From Azospirillum sp. TSH64 (GTDB lineage: Bacteria > Pseudomonadota > Alphaproteobacteria > Azospirillales > Azospirillaceae), in assembly GCF_003116035.1 (NCBI RefSeq), contig NZ_LGQW01000015.1:1557876-1621875 (forward strand): a DNA stretch of 64,000 nucleotides. The letters run 5' to 3'. Shown here one piece after another: positions 1 through 8,149 of the stretch. Below the pieces are notes generated by a model. It saw only the letters and a list, made by a program, of their open reading frames with translations. It ran no database searches and had not been told where the DNA came from. Made by a program: the position numbers and the translations under genes. The number at the start of each line of letters is the position of its first letter. Within the stretch, counting starts at the first letter, position 1.

Positions 1-1838
1 ATCTCCAGCGTGAAGCAGGACCCCTTGTTCGGCCGGGAGGCGACATGCACGCGGTATCCCAGCAGCCGTGCCAGCCGGTCGACGATGGCCAGCCCCAGCC
101 CCAGCCCCTTGCCGCGGTCGCGGGTGGGGTTGGAGACCTGATAGAATTCGTGGAAGATCCGCTCCAGATGTTCGGGCGGGATGCCGATGCCGGTGTCGTA
201 GACCTGGATGCGCAAGACCCCGCGGGCATGGCGGCAGCCCAGCAGGATGCGGCCATGGTCGGTGTAGCGCAGGGCGTTCTCCACCAGATTGCGGATGATC
301 CGCTCCAGCAGTGCTGCGTCGGCGTTCAGCCTCATGCCGGTGGGAACGCTGCGGAAGGCGACACCCTTCTCCGCGGCGCGCAGGCGGTACTCGTCCTCCA
401 GCCGCGCGAAGATGGTGCCGAGCGACACCGCCTGCACATTGGGCGACACCGTGCCGGCATCCAGCTTGGAGATGTCGAGGATGGCGTCGAGCAGGCGGCA
501 CAGCGCGTCCATCGACGCCTCGATGCTGCCGACCAGGGAGGCGGCGGGGTGGTCGCCCAGCCGGATCGCCAGCGCCGAGGTCAGCAGGACCAGCGACTGC
601 ACCGGCTGGCGCAGGTCGTGGCTGGCCGCGGCCAGGAAATGCGTCTTGGCGGCGTTGGCGCGCTCCGCCACCATCAGCGCCATCACCGCCTCCTGGCGCG
701 AGCGTTCCGTCTCGTTGCGCGCGCTTTCCGCCTCGGCGCGGGCCTGCTCGGCGCGCTCGGCCAGCGTGCGCTGGATGGTGATCTCCTCCGCCGCGCGCAT
801 CTCGCGGTCGCGCTGGATGCCGGCGATGTGGTCCAGCATGGCGTTGAAGCCGCGCGCCAGGGCGGACACCTCGTCGTTGCCGCGCACCTCGGCGCGCTGG
901 CCGGTGAAGCCGTCGGTGGCGATGGCGCCGGCCAGCCGTTCCAGTTCGCGCAGGGAGCGGGTCATGTGGTTGCCGACGGCGCGGCTGCCGACATAGATCG
1001 CCAGCAGGGCGGCCAGCCCCACCATCCCGTAGGCGGGCAGCATCCAGGAGAGCAGCGCCGAGGGCGGTGTTTCCGGTGCCTCCAGCCGCAGCGTCAGCCC
1101 CAGCGACGCCAGCCGTTCCGGCACGCTCAGCGGCACCGTCACCGCCATCATGTCGGGCGGCGGCGGCTTCGGTGCGTCACCGGCGTAGAGAAGCTCGGCC
1201 TCCGGATGCAGCACCAGGAAGTCGAGCGGCACCTTGTAGAGCAGCGCCCCTTCCGGCGACATCGTGCGGGAATAGATCAGCATCTCCGCCGCCAGCAGGA
1301 ACTGCGTGTCGCCCTGCTGCACCACGCGTGCGGCCGGCTTGCCGGCGGCGATGGCGGCGCGCAGCCAGGCCATGTCGGCGGGTGCGACGGCCAGCGGGTC
1401 GGCATGGCGGCCGTTGTCGGCGATCGGCTCCCCTTCGAAATCGGTGAAGACCAGGGCTACCGGAACGCTGGCGATGTGGTTGAAGCTGCCCAGGAAGGGG
1501 ATCAGGTAGGTTTCCTTGCCGGCGGAATCGACCAGCGCGGTGGCGAGCATGCTGTTGTCCGCCAGCTCGCGCACCGTGGTCACCAGCGTGTTCAGCAGCC
1601 CTTCGGTCTGGCGGGCGGCGAGGCTGGCGTTGGCTTCCACATTGGCATGGTGCTGGCGGGCCAGATGGCGGCTGGACACCACATACAGGCTGGCGCCGAT
1701 CAGGATGGCGATCAGCACGCCCAGCATCAGCGACACCAGCGCGAAGCGGCGCGCCAGACGGCCCGAGGTCAGCATCCGCTGCGCGGTGCGCGGGATGGTG
1801 CCGTAGGCCGGCGGATCGAGGGGGGTGGGATCGGTCAT
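1..1838 (-). CDS. Sensor histidine kinase, 3' end beyond window
   Basis: Membrane sensor kinase read leftward; about 612 residues are visible and the C-terminus lies outside the window. The order is a membrane segment at about residues 29-52, a periplasmic region to about 260, a second membrane segment at about 262-282, a HAMP linker, a coiled coil, then a HisKA domain with phospho-acceptor His407 in SHDLRQP and an ATPase domain with the N box (NALRYTDHGRI) and G boxes (DTGIGIP, GKGLGLGLAI). The SHDLRQP style is common in hybrid kinases, so a receiver may follow outside the window (inference). The ATG is 8 bases after the stop of the periplasmic binding protein gene, so the two are probably co-translated and act together. 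Confidence 0.9.
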   Translation of the reverse strand, partial: MTDPTPLDPPAYGTIPRTAQRMLTSGRLARRFALVSLMLGVLIAILIGASLYVVSSRHLARQHHANVEANASLAARQTEGLLNTLVTTVRELADNSMLATALVDSAGKETYLIPFLGSFNHIASVPVALVFTDFEGEPIADNGRHADPLAVAPADMAWLRAAIAAGKPAARVVQQGDTQFLLAAEMLIYSRTMSPEGALLYKVPLDFLVLHPEAELLYAGDAPKPPPPDMMAVTVPLSVPERLASLGLTLRLEAPETPPSALLSWMLPAYGMVGLAALLAIYVGSRAVGNHMTRSLRELERLAGAIATDGFTGQRAEVRGNDEVSALARGFNAMLDHIAGIQRDREMRAAEEITIQRTLAERAEQARAEAESARNETERSRQEAVMALMVAERANAAKTHFLAAASHDLRQPVQSLVLLTSALAIRLGDHPAASLVGSIEASMDALCRLLDAILDISKLDAGTVSPNVQAVSLGTIFARLEDEYRLRAAEKGVAFRSVPTGMRLNADAALLERIIRNLVENALRYTDHGRILLGCRHARGVLRIQVYDTGIGIPPEHLERIFHEFYQVSNPTRDRGKGLGLGLAIVDRLARLLGYRVHVASRPNKGSCFTLE

Positions 1839-1846
1839 CCGTGTTC

Positions 1847-3085
1847 TCAATCCACCGGGACCAGCACGCCGTCGCTGCGGAACCGTGCCATCAGCAGGTC
1901 GTCGGACCCAAGCGCCTCGTGGCGGCCGGGGGCGAAGGGGCGGTCGAAGTCACGGATCACGCCGCGATAGGGGCCGACCTGTTCCAGCGCGTCGCGCACC
2001 GCGGCGCGGTCGGTGGTGCCGGCACGGTCGATGGCCAGCGCCAGGATGCGGGTCAGATCGTAGGCATGCAGGAAGCCCACCGGCGACACGATGTCCTCCG
2101 GCCGGCGGATGCCGAACAGCCGCCCGGCGGTCTCCAGCACCGGGGCCAGCCGGTCCGGCGGGATGCGGAGGGGGCTGACCGTCTGGATCACGGTGAAATC
2201 GACCTCGCTGAGCGCCGCGCCTGCCTGTCCGACGAAGTTGCCGCCGGTGACGCCCCAATGGCTGAGGATCGGCAGCCGCTGCTGCGCCGGCAGGGCGGCC
2301 ACCTCGCGCACCAGAACGGCGGCCTCGTCGTCGTTGGCGACCAGCAGGATCGCCTGGGCGCCGTCCTCGGCCAGCGCCTGATACTTGTCGAGCAGCGAGC
2401 GGTCGCGCCAGTTGTACCAGGCGGTGCCGGCCAGATCCGGGATCTTGTGGCCGGCGAGATGGCGTTTGGCGGCTTCCAGGTTGGAGCGGCCCCAGGCGGT
2501 GTTGGTCAGCAGCAGCCCGACACGGGTGAAGCCGCGGTCGGCGGCGCGCTTCAGCAGGAAGGGCATCGCCAGGCTGTCGCGCAGCGACAGGCGGAAGATG
2601 TAGTTGGGCTCCATGTCGTTGTCGACGATGGCGTCGGCCGACGACCAGGGGGCCAGGAACAGGGTGCGGGTCTGTTCCAGGACCGGCAGCTCCTCGATCA
2701 CCACCGGGCTGAACCGGCCGCCGAACACGGCGATCAGATCCGGAATGGTGGCCAGTTCCCGGATGTTCTTGATGCCGCGGGCGGAGATCGACCGGTGTTC
2801 GCGCGTGATCAGTTCCAGCGGCCGCCCGCCCAGCACGCCGCCCTGGCGGTTGATGTCGTCGATGGCGGTCAGGATGCCGCGTTCGATGGCCTCGGCCGAG
2901 GTGCTGTTGGTCAGCCCGAATTCACCGTCCAGCGCCAGGATCACCGGCTCCCGGCCCAGTTCCCCACCCAGCTCCCTGCCCAACTCTCCCACGGTCTGGG
3001 CGGCGGCAGCCGTCGCCAGCGCCGCGAGCGGCAGCGCGAACAGAAGAAATATCGGCCGGCAAAGGCGAAGGACTGCGATGAACAT
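1847..3085 (-). CDS. Periplasmic substrate-binding protein (branched-chain amino acid / AmiC type)
   Basis: A 412-residue exported protein of the type-1 periplasmic binding fold used by branched-chain amino acid and amide ABC importers. The first 29 residues form a signal peptide ending near AAAAQ. The mature part has the usual GLTNSTSAEAIERGILTAIDDIN opening helix region and the NRQGGVLGGRPLEL turn. No ABC permease or ATPase gene is next to it; its only operon partner is the sensor kinase downstream. It is therefore more likely a ligand sensor feeding the kinase than a transport component, which is inference from context. The ligand is unknown. Confidence 0.85.
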   Translation of the reverse strand: MFIAVLRLCRPIFLLFALPLAALATAAAAQTVGELGRELGGELGREPVILALDGEFGLTNSTSAEAIERGILTAIDDINRQGGVLGGRPLELITREHRSISARGIKNIRELATIPDLIAVFGGRFSPVVIEELPVLEQTRTLFLAPWSSADAIVDNDMEPNYIFRLSLRDSLAMPFLLKRAADRGFTRVGLLLTNTAWGRSNLEAAKRHLAGHKIPDLAGTAWYNWRDRSLLDKYQALAEDGAQAILLVANDDEAAVLVREVAALPAQQRLPILSHWGVTGGNFVGQAGAALSEVDFTVIQTVSPLRIPPDRLAPVLETAGRLFGIRRPEDIVSPVGFLHAYDLTRILALAIDRAGTTDRAAVRDALEQVGPYRGVIRDFDRPFAPGRHEALGSDDLLMARFRSDGVLVPVD

Positions 3086-3304
3086 TGACCGTCGTTCGAT
3101 GGGATCGGCGGACGGAAGATGGGCTCCCGCACACGCAAGGCCGCACTATGGGTGGGCGGAAGCGGCGGGGTCAATCTGCCCTTCGGCAGAGCGGAAGGTT
3201 TGGAAGACATGAAGCGCCGCGGCAGCTTCGCCGCCGGTGGCTCGCTGCATTATCTGCACCGGTACGCTTGCTGCCGCGGGACGCTGCCTTTTCTGCGGGA
3301 CGGG

Positions 3305-3730
3305 TCAGAGAAGCTTGGCGGTCAGGCTGATCTGGGTGCCGGCCAGCGCCTTCGACACCGGACAGTTGGCCTTGGCGCCGTTCGCCTGTTCCTGGAAGGT
3401 GGCCTCGTCGATGCCCGGGATTTCCGCCTCGCACTCCAGCTCGATCCGGCTGATGGCGAAGCCGGCACCGGCCTTCTCAAGATGCACCTTGGCGGTGGTG
3501 TGGACGCGGGTCGGCGTGTGGCCGGCCTGGGAGAGCCCGGCCGACAGCGCCATGGAGAAGCAGCCGGCATGGGCCGCCGCGATCAGTTCCTCCGGATTGG
3601 TGCCCTGGCCGTTCTCGAAGCGCGACGGGAAGGAATAGCTGCCTTCGAAGGCGCCGCTGCCCAGCCGCATCGTGCCGCTGCCCGATTTGAGGTCGCCACG
3701 CCATTCGGCGTCCGATTGCCGCATCGCCAT
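3305..3730 (-). CDS. osmC: OsmC family peroxiredoxin
   Basis: A 141-residue cytoplasmic thiol peroxidase of the OsmC/Ohr superfamily, which reduces organic hydroperoxides with a pair of cysteines. The peroxidatic Cys sits in AAHAGCFSMALS and the resolving Cys in ANCPVSKAL, with the spacing typical of OsmC. The length matches the family (about 140). The start is supported by GGGAGA seven bases before the ATG. It appears monocistronic, with more than 100 bases on either side. OsmC proteins are usually induced by osmotic or stationary-phase stress; no promoter was identified here. Confidence 0.93.
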   Translation of the reverse strand: MAMRQSDAEWRGDLKSGSGTMRLGSGAFEGSYSFPSRFENGQGTNPEELIAAAHAGCFSMALSAGLSQAGHTPTRVHTTAKVHLEKAGAGFAISRIELECEAEIPGIDEATFQEQANGAKANCPVSKALAGTQISLTAKLL

Positions 3731-3867
3731 GTTGATGTCTCCCTTTGAATATCGTGGTTGGTCCGGTGGCTCGCTGTCGCGTGACCGGTCCGGCCTGACC
3801 TAGGGCAGGGGAACGCCACTGCCAGCCATGTACCACCTCCGCGCTGCCTGCCGTCCGTCGCCAGCCG

Positions 3868-4119
3868 TCAGGCCTCCTGGACGGTCTCGATCTCCGACAG
3901 GTCCGACAGGCGGCGGGCCAGACGTTCGGTGCAGCGCACTTCCAGAATGCCGAAGCCGGCGTTGGGGGCGATGGTGTGGAGGTCGCCGGCCATGCCGTTC
4001 TCGCTGGCCAGCCGCCGCACCCGGTCCACCATGGCGTCGCGTTCCGGCCGTCCCGGACGCAGCCCCGGCAGCGGGCGGGTGAAGTGCAGCTTGTATCGCT
4101 TGAAGATCGAGGGAGCCAT
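3868..4119 (-). CDS. Conserved small protein, unknown function
   Basis: An 83-residue basic protein starting at the ATG giving MAPSIFKRYKL; a GTG three codons upstream is an alternative. It has no signal peptide, membrane segment or motif I can name. The C-terminal half reads like a small alpha/beta unit (GFGILEVRCTERLARRL), vaguely reminiscent of protease-propeptide-like folds, but this is weak. Codon use is normal for the window, which supports a real gene. I do not recognise the family. Confidence 0.5.
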   Translation of the reverse strand: MAPSIFKRYKLHFTRPLPGLRPGRPERDAMVDRVRRLASENGMAGDLHTIAPNAGFGILEVRCTERLARRLSDLSEIETVQEA

Positions 4120-4251
4120 TCTGGTCACGGATGCCGGGTCATGGGTGCGACGTGGGGGCGGCCCCCCGGCATGAAGCCTGCGGATGCCGCCCCCGGATCT
4201 CGCACAGGCCGGCGGTGCGATGCCAGCCTGAAAAGCCCGTATTCCCGCAGC

Positions 4252-4419
4252 CTACTTCTTCGGCTCGACATTCTCGGCACCGGCACGGGTGCCGCCGAAG
4301 CGGTCGGCGCCCTTGGCGTCGGGGGCGTCCGGCTTCTTGTGGTTGCCGGTGTTCTGCTCGCCCTCGGTATGGCGGACGGTCTCTTCGGTGTGGGGCTGCT
4401 TGTTCTGCTGGCCGGTCAT
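4252..4419 (-). CDS. Small hydrophilic protein, 55 residues
   Basis: A short gene encoding a very polar peptide rich in Gln, Lys, Asn, Asp and Pro (starts MTGQQNKQPHTEET, ends AENVEPKK) with no Cys and no hydrophobic stretch, so probably intrinsically disordered. The start is well supported: GAAGGAG lies nine bases before the ATG, and an AT-rich TATATATA stretch sits just upstream of it. No family recognised. Disordered small proteins of this type are often stress-related, but nothing here proves that. Confidence 0.65.
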   Translation of the reverse strand: MTGQQNKQPHTEETVRHTEGEQNTGNHKKPDAPDAKGADRFGGTRAGAENVEPKK

Positions 4420-4489
4420 CGGCGACGCTCCTTCTATATATAAGGTGTCTTCCGTTAACCGGATCGGGCCGCTTTGGTTTCGGGCGCTC

Positions 4490-4861
4490 TCACCGTTGCC
4501 GTGCGATCTGCTGGGCGATGGCCTGGGAGATGGCCTGCGCCAGGGCGATCCAGCGCTCCTCCTCGTCCGCTCCCTCCCCCTCGTCGCGCAACACGCGCAG
4601 GGGCGGCCAGACGCCGAGCCGGCTGGAGCGGCGCAGCGCGAAGAACCGGTCGAGTTCCTCGTCGGTCGGCAGGCGGTCGTCCTTGCGCTGGTTGCAGCGG
4701 CGGTGCGCCAGCACGACGTTGGCCGGATCGTCGATCCCGCCATAGGCCTGGGGGATCAGATGGTCGAAGGTGGCCTTCGCCCCCACCGGCCCGTCGCAGA
4801 AGAAGCAGCGCCCGCCCTGCTGGACGTCCATCAGTCTGGCATCGTCCGGCGTGACGGGCAT
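4490..4861 (-). CDS. HNH endonuclease
   Basis: A 123-residue protein with a compact HNH nuclease domain in the first 60 residues: a CFFC zinc knuckle half (about residues 19-22), the DHLIPQAYGG catalytic segment with the His-Leu pair, and the closing NVVLAHRRCNQRK. The remaining C-terminal half is charged and helical (DEEERWIALAQAISQAIAQQ) and may bind a partner. There is no modification methyltransferase, integrase or phage gene nearby, so it is a free-standing HNH protein. The target is unknown. Its stop is about 70 bases before the small polar gene at 4419. Confidence 0.85.
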   Translation of the reverse strand: MPVTPDDARLMDVQQGGRCFFCDGPVGAKATFDHLIPQAYGGIDDPANVVLAHRRCNQRKDDRLPTDEELDRFFALRRSSRLGVWPPLRVLRDEGEGADEEERWIALAQAISQAIAQQIARQR

Positions 4862-4891
4862 GGCGCTCTCCAGTCGGTCGATAGACAGGGT

Positions 4892-6262
4892 TCAGAGATC
4901 GCGCTCGACGCTGCCCCACAGGTCGTACTCGTCGGCATGCTCGATGGTGACGTCGACCATGTCGCCCGGCTTCAAGCCGGTCTCGCCGTTCAGGAAGACG
5001 TTGCCGTCGATCTCCGGCGCATCGGCATAGGAGCGGCCGATGGCGCCGTCCTCGTCGACCTCGTCGATCAGGACGCCCAGCGTATAGCCGACCTTCTGCT
5101 GGAGCCGTTCGGCGCTGATCGCCTTCTGCGTCTCCATGAAGCGCTCCCAGCGCTCCTGCTTGACCTCTTCCGGGACGGCGCCGGGCAGGTCGTTGGCGGT
5201 CGCACCCTCGACCGGCTCGTACTTGAAGCAGCCGACGCGGTCGAGCTGGGCCTCCTTCAGCCAGTCCAGCATGAACTGGAAGTCCTCCTCCGTCTCGCCG
5301 GGGAAACCGGTGATGAAGGTGGAGCGCAGGACCAGATGCGGGCACTCGTCGCGCCACTTGCGGATGCGGTCCAGCTGCTTTTCCTGGGCGGCCGGGCGGC
5401 GCATCGCCTTCAGCACGGTGGGCGAGGCATGCTGGAACGGGATGTCGAGATAGGGGAGGATCCTGCCCTCCGCCATCAGCGGGATGACCTCGTCCACATG
5501 CGGGTAGGGGTAGACATAATGCAGGCGGACCCACAGGTCGAAGTTCGCCAGCTCGTTGCACAGGTCGAAGAAGCGGGTGCGGACCTCGCGGTCGTACCAT
5601 TTCTCCGACTTGTACTTCACGTCGACGCCGTAGGCGCTGGTGTCCTGCGAGATGACCAGCAGTTCCTTGACGCCGGCAACCGCCAGCTTCTCCGCCTCGC
5701 GCAGGACCGAATGGATCGGCCGGCTGACCAGATCGCCGCGCAGGGACGGGATGATGCAGAAGCTGCAGCGGTTGTTGCAGCCTTCGGAAATCTTCAGATA
5801 GGCGTAATGGCGCGGGGTCAGCCGCAGCCCTTCCGGCGGCACCAGATCGGTGAAGGGGTTGTGCGTCGGCGGCACCGCCTCGTGCACGGCGCTGACCACC
5901 TGCTCGTACTGGTGCGGACCGGTGACGGCCAGCACCCCGGGGTGGACTTGCCGGATCATGTCCGATTCCACGCCCATGCAGCCGGTGACGATCACCCGCC
6001 CGTTTTCCTTGATCGCCTCGCCGATGGCGTCCAGAGATTCCTTCTTGGCGCTGTCGAGGAAGCCGCAGGTGTTGACCAGCACGACGTCCGCGCCGTCGTA
6101 GCTGGGGGAGATCTCGTACCCCTCCGCGCGCAGGCGGGTGAGGATACGCTCTGAATCGACGAGCGCCTTCGGGCAGCCGAGGCTGACGATGCCGACCTTC
6201 GGGGCGCCCATGGTCTGGGCGGCGGCCGGCGATGCGGACTTCGGAACGGGGGATGTGGTCAT
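4892..6262 (-). CDS. rimO: Ribosomal protein S12 methylthiotransferase RimO
   Basis: Radical-SAM enzyme that adds a methylthio group to the conserved Asp of ribosomal protein S12 (Asp88 in E. coli). It shows the N-terminal UPF0004 domain ([16 protein letters not shown] and [13 protein letters not shown], with cysteines for the second iron-sulfur cluster), the CNNRCSFC radical-SAM motif in the middle, and a C-terminal TRAM domain ending near WGSVERDL. The ATG at 6262 gives 456 residues, close to the usual 440-450; a TTG at 6286 would add eight. Neither start has a clear ribosome site, but a 35-codon ORF with a strong one ends 20 bases upstream and may couple translation. Confidence 0.95.
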   Translation of the reverse strand: MTTSPVPKSASPAAAQTMGAPKVGIVSLGCPKALVDSERILTRLRAEGYEISPSYDGADVVLVNTCGFLDSAKKESLDAIGEAIKENGRVIVTGCMGVESDMIRQVHPGVLAVTGPHQYEQVVSAVHEAVPPTHNPFTDLVPPEGLRLTPRHYAYLKISEGCNNRCSFCIIPSLRGDLVSRPIHSVLREAEKLAVAGVKELLVISQDTSAYGVDVKYKSEKWYDREVRTRFFDLCNELANFDLWVRLHYVYPYPHVDEVIPLMAEGRILPYLDIPFQHASPTVLKAMRRPAAQEKQLDRIRKWRDECPHLVLRSTFITGFPGETEEDFQFMLDWLKEAQLDRVGCFKYEPVEGATANDLPGAVPEEVKQERWERFMETQKAISAERLQQKVGYTLGVLIDEVDEDGAIGRSYADAPEIDGNVFLNGETGLKPGDMVDVTIEHADEYDLWGSVERDL

Positions 6263-6282
6263 CGCGCGCGTATACCGCCGAT

Positions 6283-6390
6283 TCAAAGATTACGCCAGTG
6301 AAACATGGCGTTTGAGCGCCCGGGCATGGCCGGCATGCCGGTTTTGCCGGGGTCTGTCATGCCTTTGAGGTCTTCCAGCGCCTTGTCCAT
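6283..6390 (-). CDS. Putative 35-residue leader ORF upstream of rimO
   Basis: An ATG preceded by GGAGGAG at ideal spacing opens a 35-codon frame beginning [14 protein letters not shown], rich in Met, Gly and Pro, ending 20 bases before the rimO ATG. rimO itself lacks a visible ribosome site, so translation of this ORF could feed rimO by reinitiation. The peptide has no recognised family. The alternative is that it is a stand-alone small protein. Confidence 0.45.
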   Translation of the reverse strand: MDKALEDLKGMTDPGKTGMPAMPGRSNAMFHWRNL

Positions 6391-6566
6391 CCCTTTGCTC
6401 CTCCTTCGCCGGGCTCAAGCCAATGCGACAATTTGCAACAAAAGGATGAAGTGTTCGATGTTCCGTTTTGTGTTCAGCCACGCTAGTATGTATGACGATC
6501 TTATGATCGATGTGGCTGCCGCCTTACAGCGATAGCCGCCAGCCTTGTGATGCGCCCATCGTATAG

Positions 6567-6587
6567 CCACTAAACTTTATAGAGTGG
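6567..6587. promoter_or_regulatory. Inverted repeat in the marR promoter
   Basis: Arms CCACT and AGTGG are separated by 11 bases around the AT-rich sequence just before the MarR-family gene. MarR proteins commonly bind short palindromes over their own promoters, so this is a candidate autoregulatory operator. A second inverted repeat, CGATC-TTAT-GATCG, lies at 6496-6509 in the same intergenic region shared with rimO. Confidence 0.35.
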
Positions 6588-6592
6588 AAAAA

Positions 6593-7150
6593 ATGGACTT
6601 CGCAAAAGTGCGCGGTGTTGCTGCGGGCCGGATGTCGGTCCGGAACAACGGGACGCTGGACCGGACGCCGATCGGAGCCGGAGCCATCGGAGCCACCATG
6701 GACTTCGCCGAACCCGATCACGCGGGGGCTGCCTCGCCGCAGGCCATCGCCGACGTGATGCTGCAGATCTCCCATATTGCCGACAGCCTTGGCTATACCC
6801 ATGGCCTGAAGCCGTCGCAGTGGACGGCGCTCCGCTATTTCGCCGGGGCCAACAACAGCCAGCGCACCGTGTCGGCCTTCGCCGATTTCCACGCCACGAC
6901 CCGCGGGGCCGCCTCGCAGATGGTCGAGGTGCTGGTGGGCAAGGACCTGCTGGTCCGCGTGCCGGTTCCGGAGGACCGCCGCGTCACCCAGCTGCACCCG
7001 ACGCCGAAGGCGCTGGAACTGCTGCGCCACGACCCGCTGAACGACTTCGCCGGCATCATCGCCGCGCTGCCGGGCGACGAGCAGTACAAGCTGGCCGAGA
7101 CGCTGACCAGCCTGCTGCGCGGCCTGCTGGAAAAGCGCCAGTCCGTCTGA
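6593..7150 (+). CDS. MarR family transcriptional regulator
   Basis: Winged helix-turn-helix regulator. The core (about residues 37-185) has the MarR pattern: a dimerisation helix (ISHIADSLGYTHGLKPSQWTALRYF), a recognition region (HATTRGAASQMVEVLVGKDLL) and the wing (RVPVPEDRRVTQLHPTPKALELL), then a C-terminal helix. The start is uncertain: GTG at 6584, ATG at 6593, or internal ATGs at 6632 or 6698; the last gives a protein of usual MarR length and has GGAGCC upstream. It is divergent from the rimO operon, and palindromes in the shared region suggest autoregulation. The ligand and targets are unknown. Confidence 0.82.
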   Translation: MDFAKVRGVAAGRMSVRNNGTLDRTPIGAGAIGATMDFAEPDHAGAASPQAIADVMLQISHIADSLGYTHGLKPSQWTALRYFAGANNSQRTVSAFADFHATTRGAASQMVEVLVGKDLLVRVPVPEDRRVTQLHPTPKALELLRHDPLNDFAGIIAALPGDEQYKLAETLTSLLRGLLEKRQSV

Positions 7151-7189
7151 CCGCCCGGCGTGGTTCGGGCGTTTGAGCCCGGCCGCCCG

Positions 7190-8149
7190 TCAGGGCTTGC
7201 GGCAAGCGGCGACCGCCGCCTGCAGACCGCGCTGGTCGCGCTCGTTGAGGCGGTTGGCGACGAAGCCCTCCCATAGGCCATTGCGCGCCAGTTCGGATTG
7301 CACGCAGCCGCAGTTGGCGGTGCAGGTGACTTTCGCCACGCCGGCGCGCTCGCAGCTTGCCACGCAGGACGCCTGGAAACTGCGTACGGCGAGCGTTTCC
7401 GCCGGCATCAGCTGCGCCGCGGCCCAGGCGATCCCGAACAGCAGAGGCTGGTGCAGCAGATAGACGGCAAGGCTGTGCCGGCCGCCGAAGGCGAGCAGCC
7501 GCGCGGCGCGGCCGTTCACCGCCACCCCCTCGCCCAGTCCAGGCCGCAGCCGGCCAAGCCCGATCCCGGCCAGCACGCCGCCGATCCAGGGCAGAAGCGG
7601 CACGTAATCGTTGGAATCCGGCGCCACGCTGGTCAGCCCGATCCAGCGCAGCCAGGGGCTGTCGAACAGCGGGAAGCCCTGGGTCGTCCCGACCAGCACC
7701 GCCGCTGCCGCCGCCGTCAGGGTCACACTGGCGGGCAGGCGGACGAAGGCGAGGCCGATGACGCTCGCCACCGCGATGTGGTGCAGCACGCCGAAGAAGA
7801 TCGGGCTGTCGGGAAACAGGGCATAGGATGCCGCCGAGACCGCCGCGGCCCCGGCCGCCACCCGCCCCAACCGGCGCAGGAAACGCCCGGCGTCGATCCC
7901 GTCGCGGCTCGCCAGCACCAGCCCGATGCCGGCCAGCAGCAGGAAGCTCGACAGAATCGCGGTGCGGGCAGCCAGCCACAGCGGGTCGCCCAGCAGGTCG
8001 AAGCCGGCGAGGCCGAAATAGGTGGCGTCCCAGCTTCCGTGATAGGCCGCCATCGCCAGCAGCGCCAACCCGCGGGCCACGTCGATTGCCGGCCGGCGCG
8101 AGGGCCGCTGTGCGAGGCCCTGTGCCGACGTGATGCCGATTGCGCTCAT
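7190..8149 (-). CDS. HGSNAT/DUF1624-type membrane protein with Cys-rich tail
   Basis: A 319-residue polytopic inner-membrane protein of the heparan-alpha-glucosaminide N-acetyltransferase-like family (DUF1624). It has the family opening RRPAIDVARGLALLAMAAYHGSWD, about eight hydrophobic segments, the FGVLHHIAVASVIGLAF segment with paired histidines, and GRHSLAVYLLHQPLLFGI. After the last membrane segment there is a tail of about 60 residues with seven cysteines (CVASC, CTANCGC, C near the end) that the family core does not need. The ATG overlaps the TGA of the upstream DUF429 gene (ATGA), so they are translationally coupled. Substrate unknown. Confidence 0.8.
   Translation of the reverse strand: MSAIGITSAQGLAQRPSRRPAIDVARGLALLAMAAYHGSWDATYFGLAGFDLLGDPLWLAARTAILSSFLLLAGIGLVLASRDGIDAGRFLRRLGRVAAGAAAVSAASYALFPDSPIFFGVLHHIAVASVIGLAFVRLPASVTLTAAAAAVLVGTTQGFPLFDSPWLRWIGLTSVAPDSNDYVPLLPWIGGVLAGIGLGRLRPGLGEGVAVNGRAARLLAFGGRHSLAVYLLHQPLLFGIAWAAAQLMPAETLAVRSFQASCVASCERAGVAKVTCTANCGCVQSELARNGLWEGFVANRLNERDQRGLQAAVAACRKP

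Noticed and set aside
1950-1965. A TGATCC on the minus strand inside the binding-protein gene
   Set aside because: It is inside coding sequence, unlike the three RpoE-type sites, which lie just upstream of genes.
45-1970. A 641-codon open frame on the plus strand at the left edge
   Set aside because: The minus strand encodes a full HAMP-HisKA-ATPase kinase across this region; the plus frame is a shadow.
4289-6154. A 621-codon plus-strand frame
   Set aside because: Antisense to the HNH nuclease and rimO genes, both recognised with certainty.
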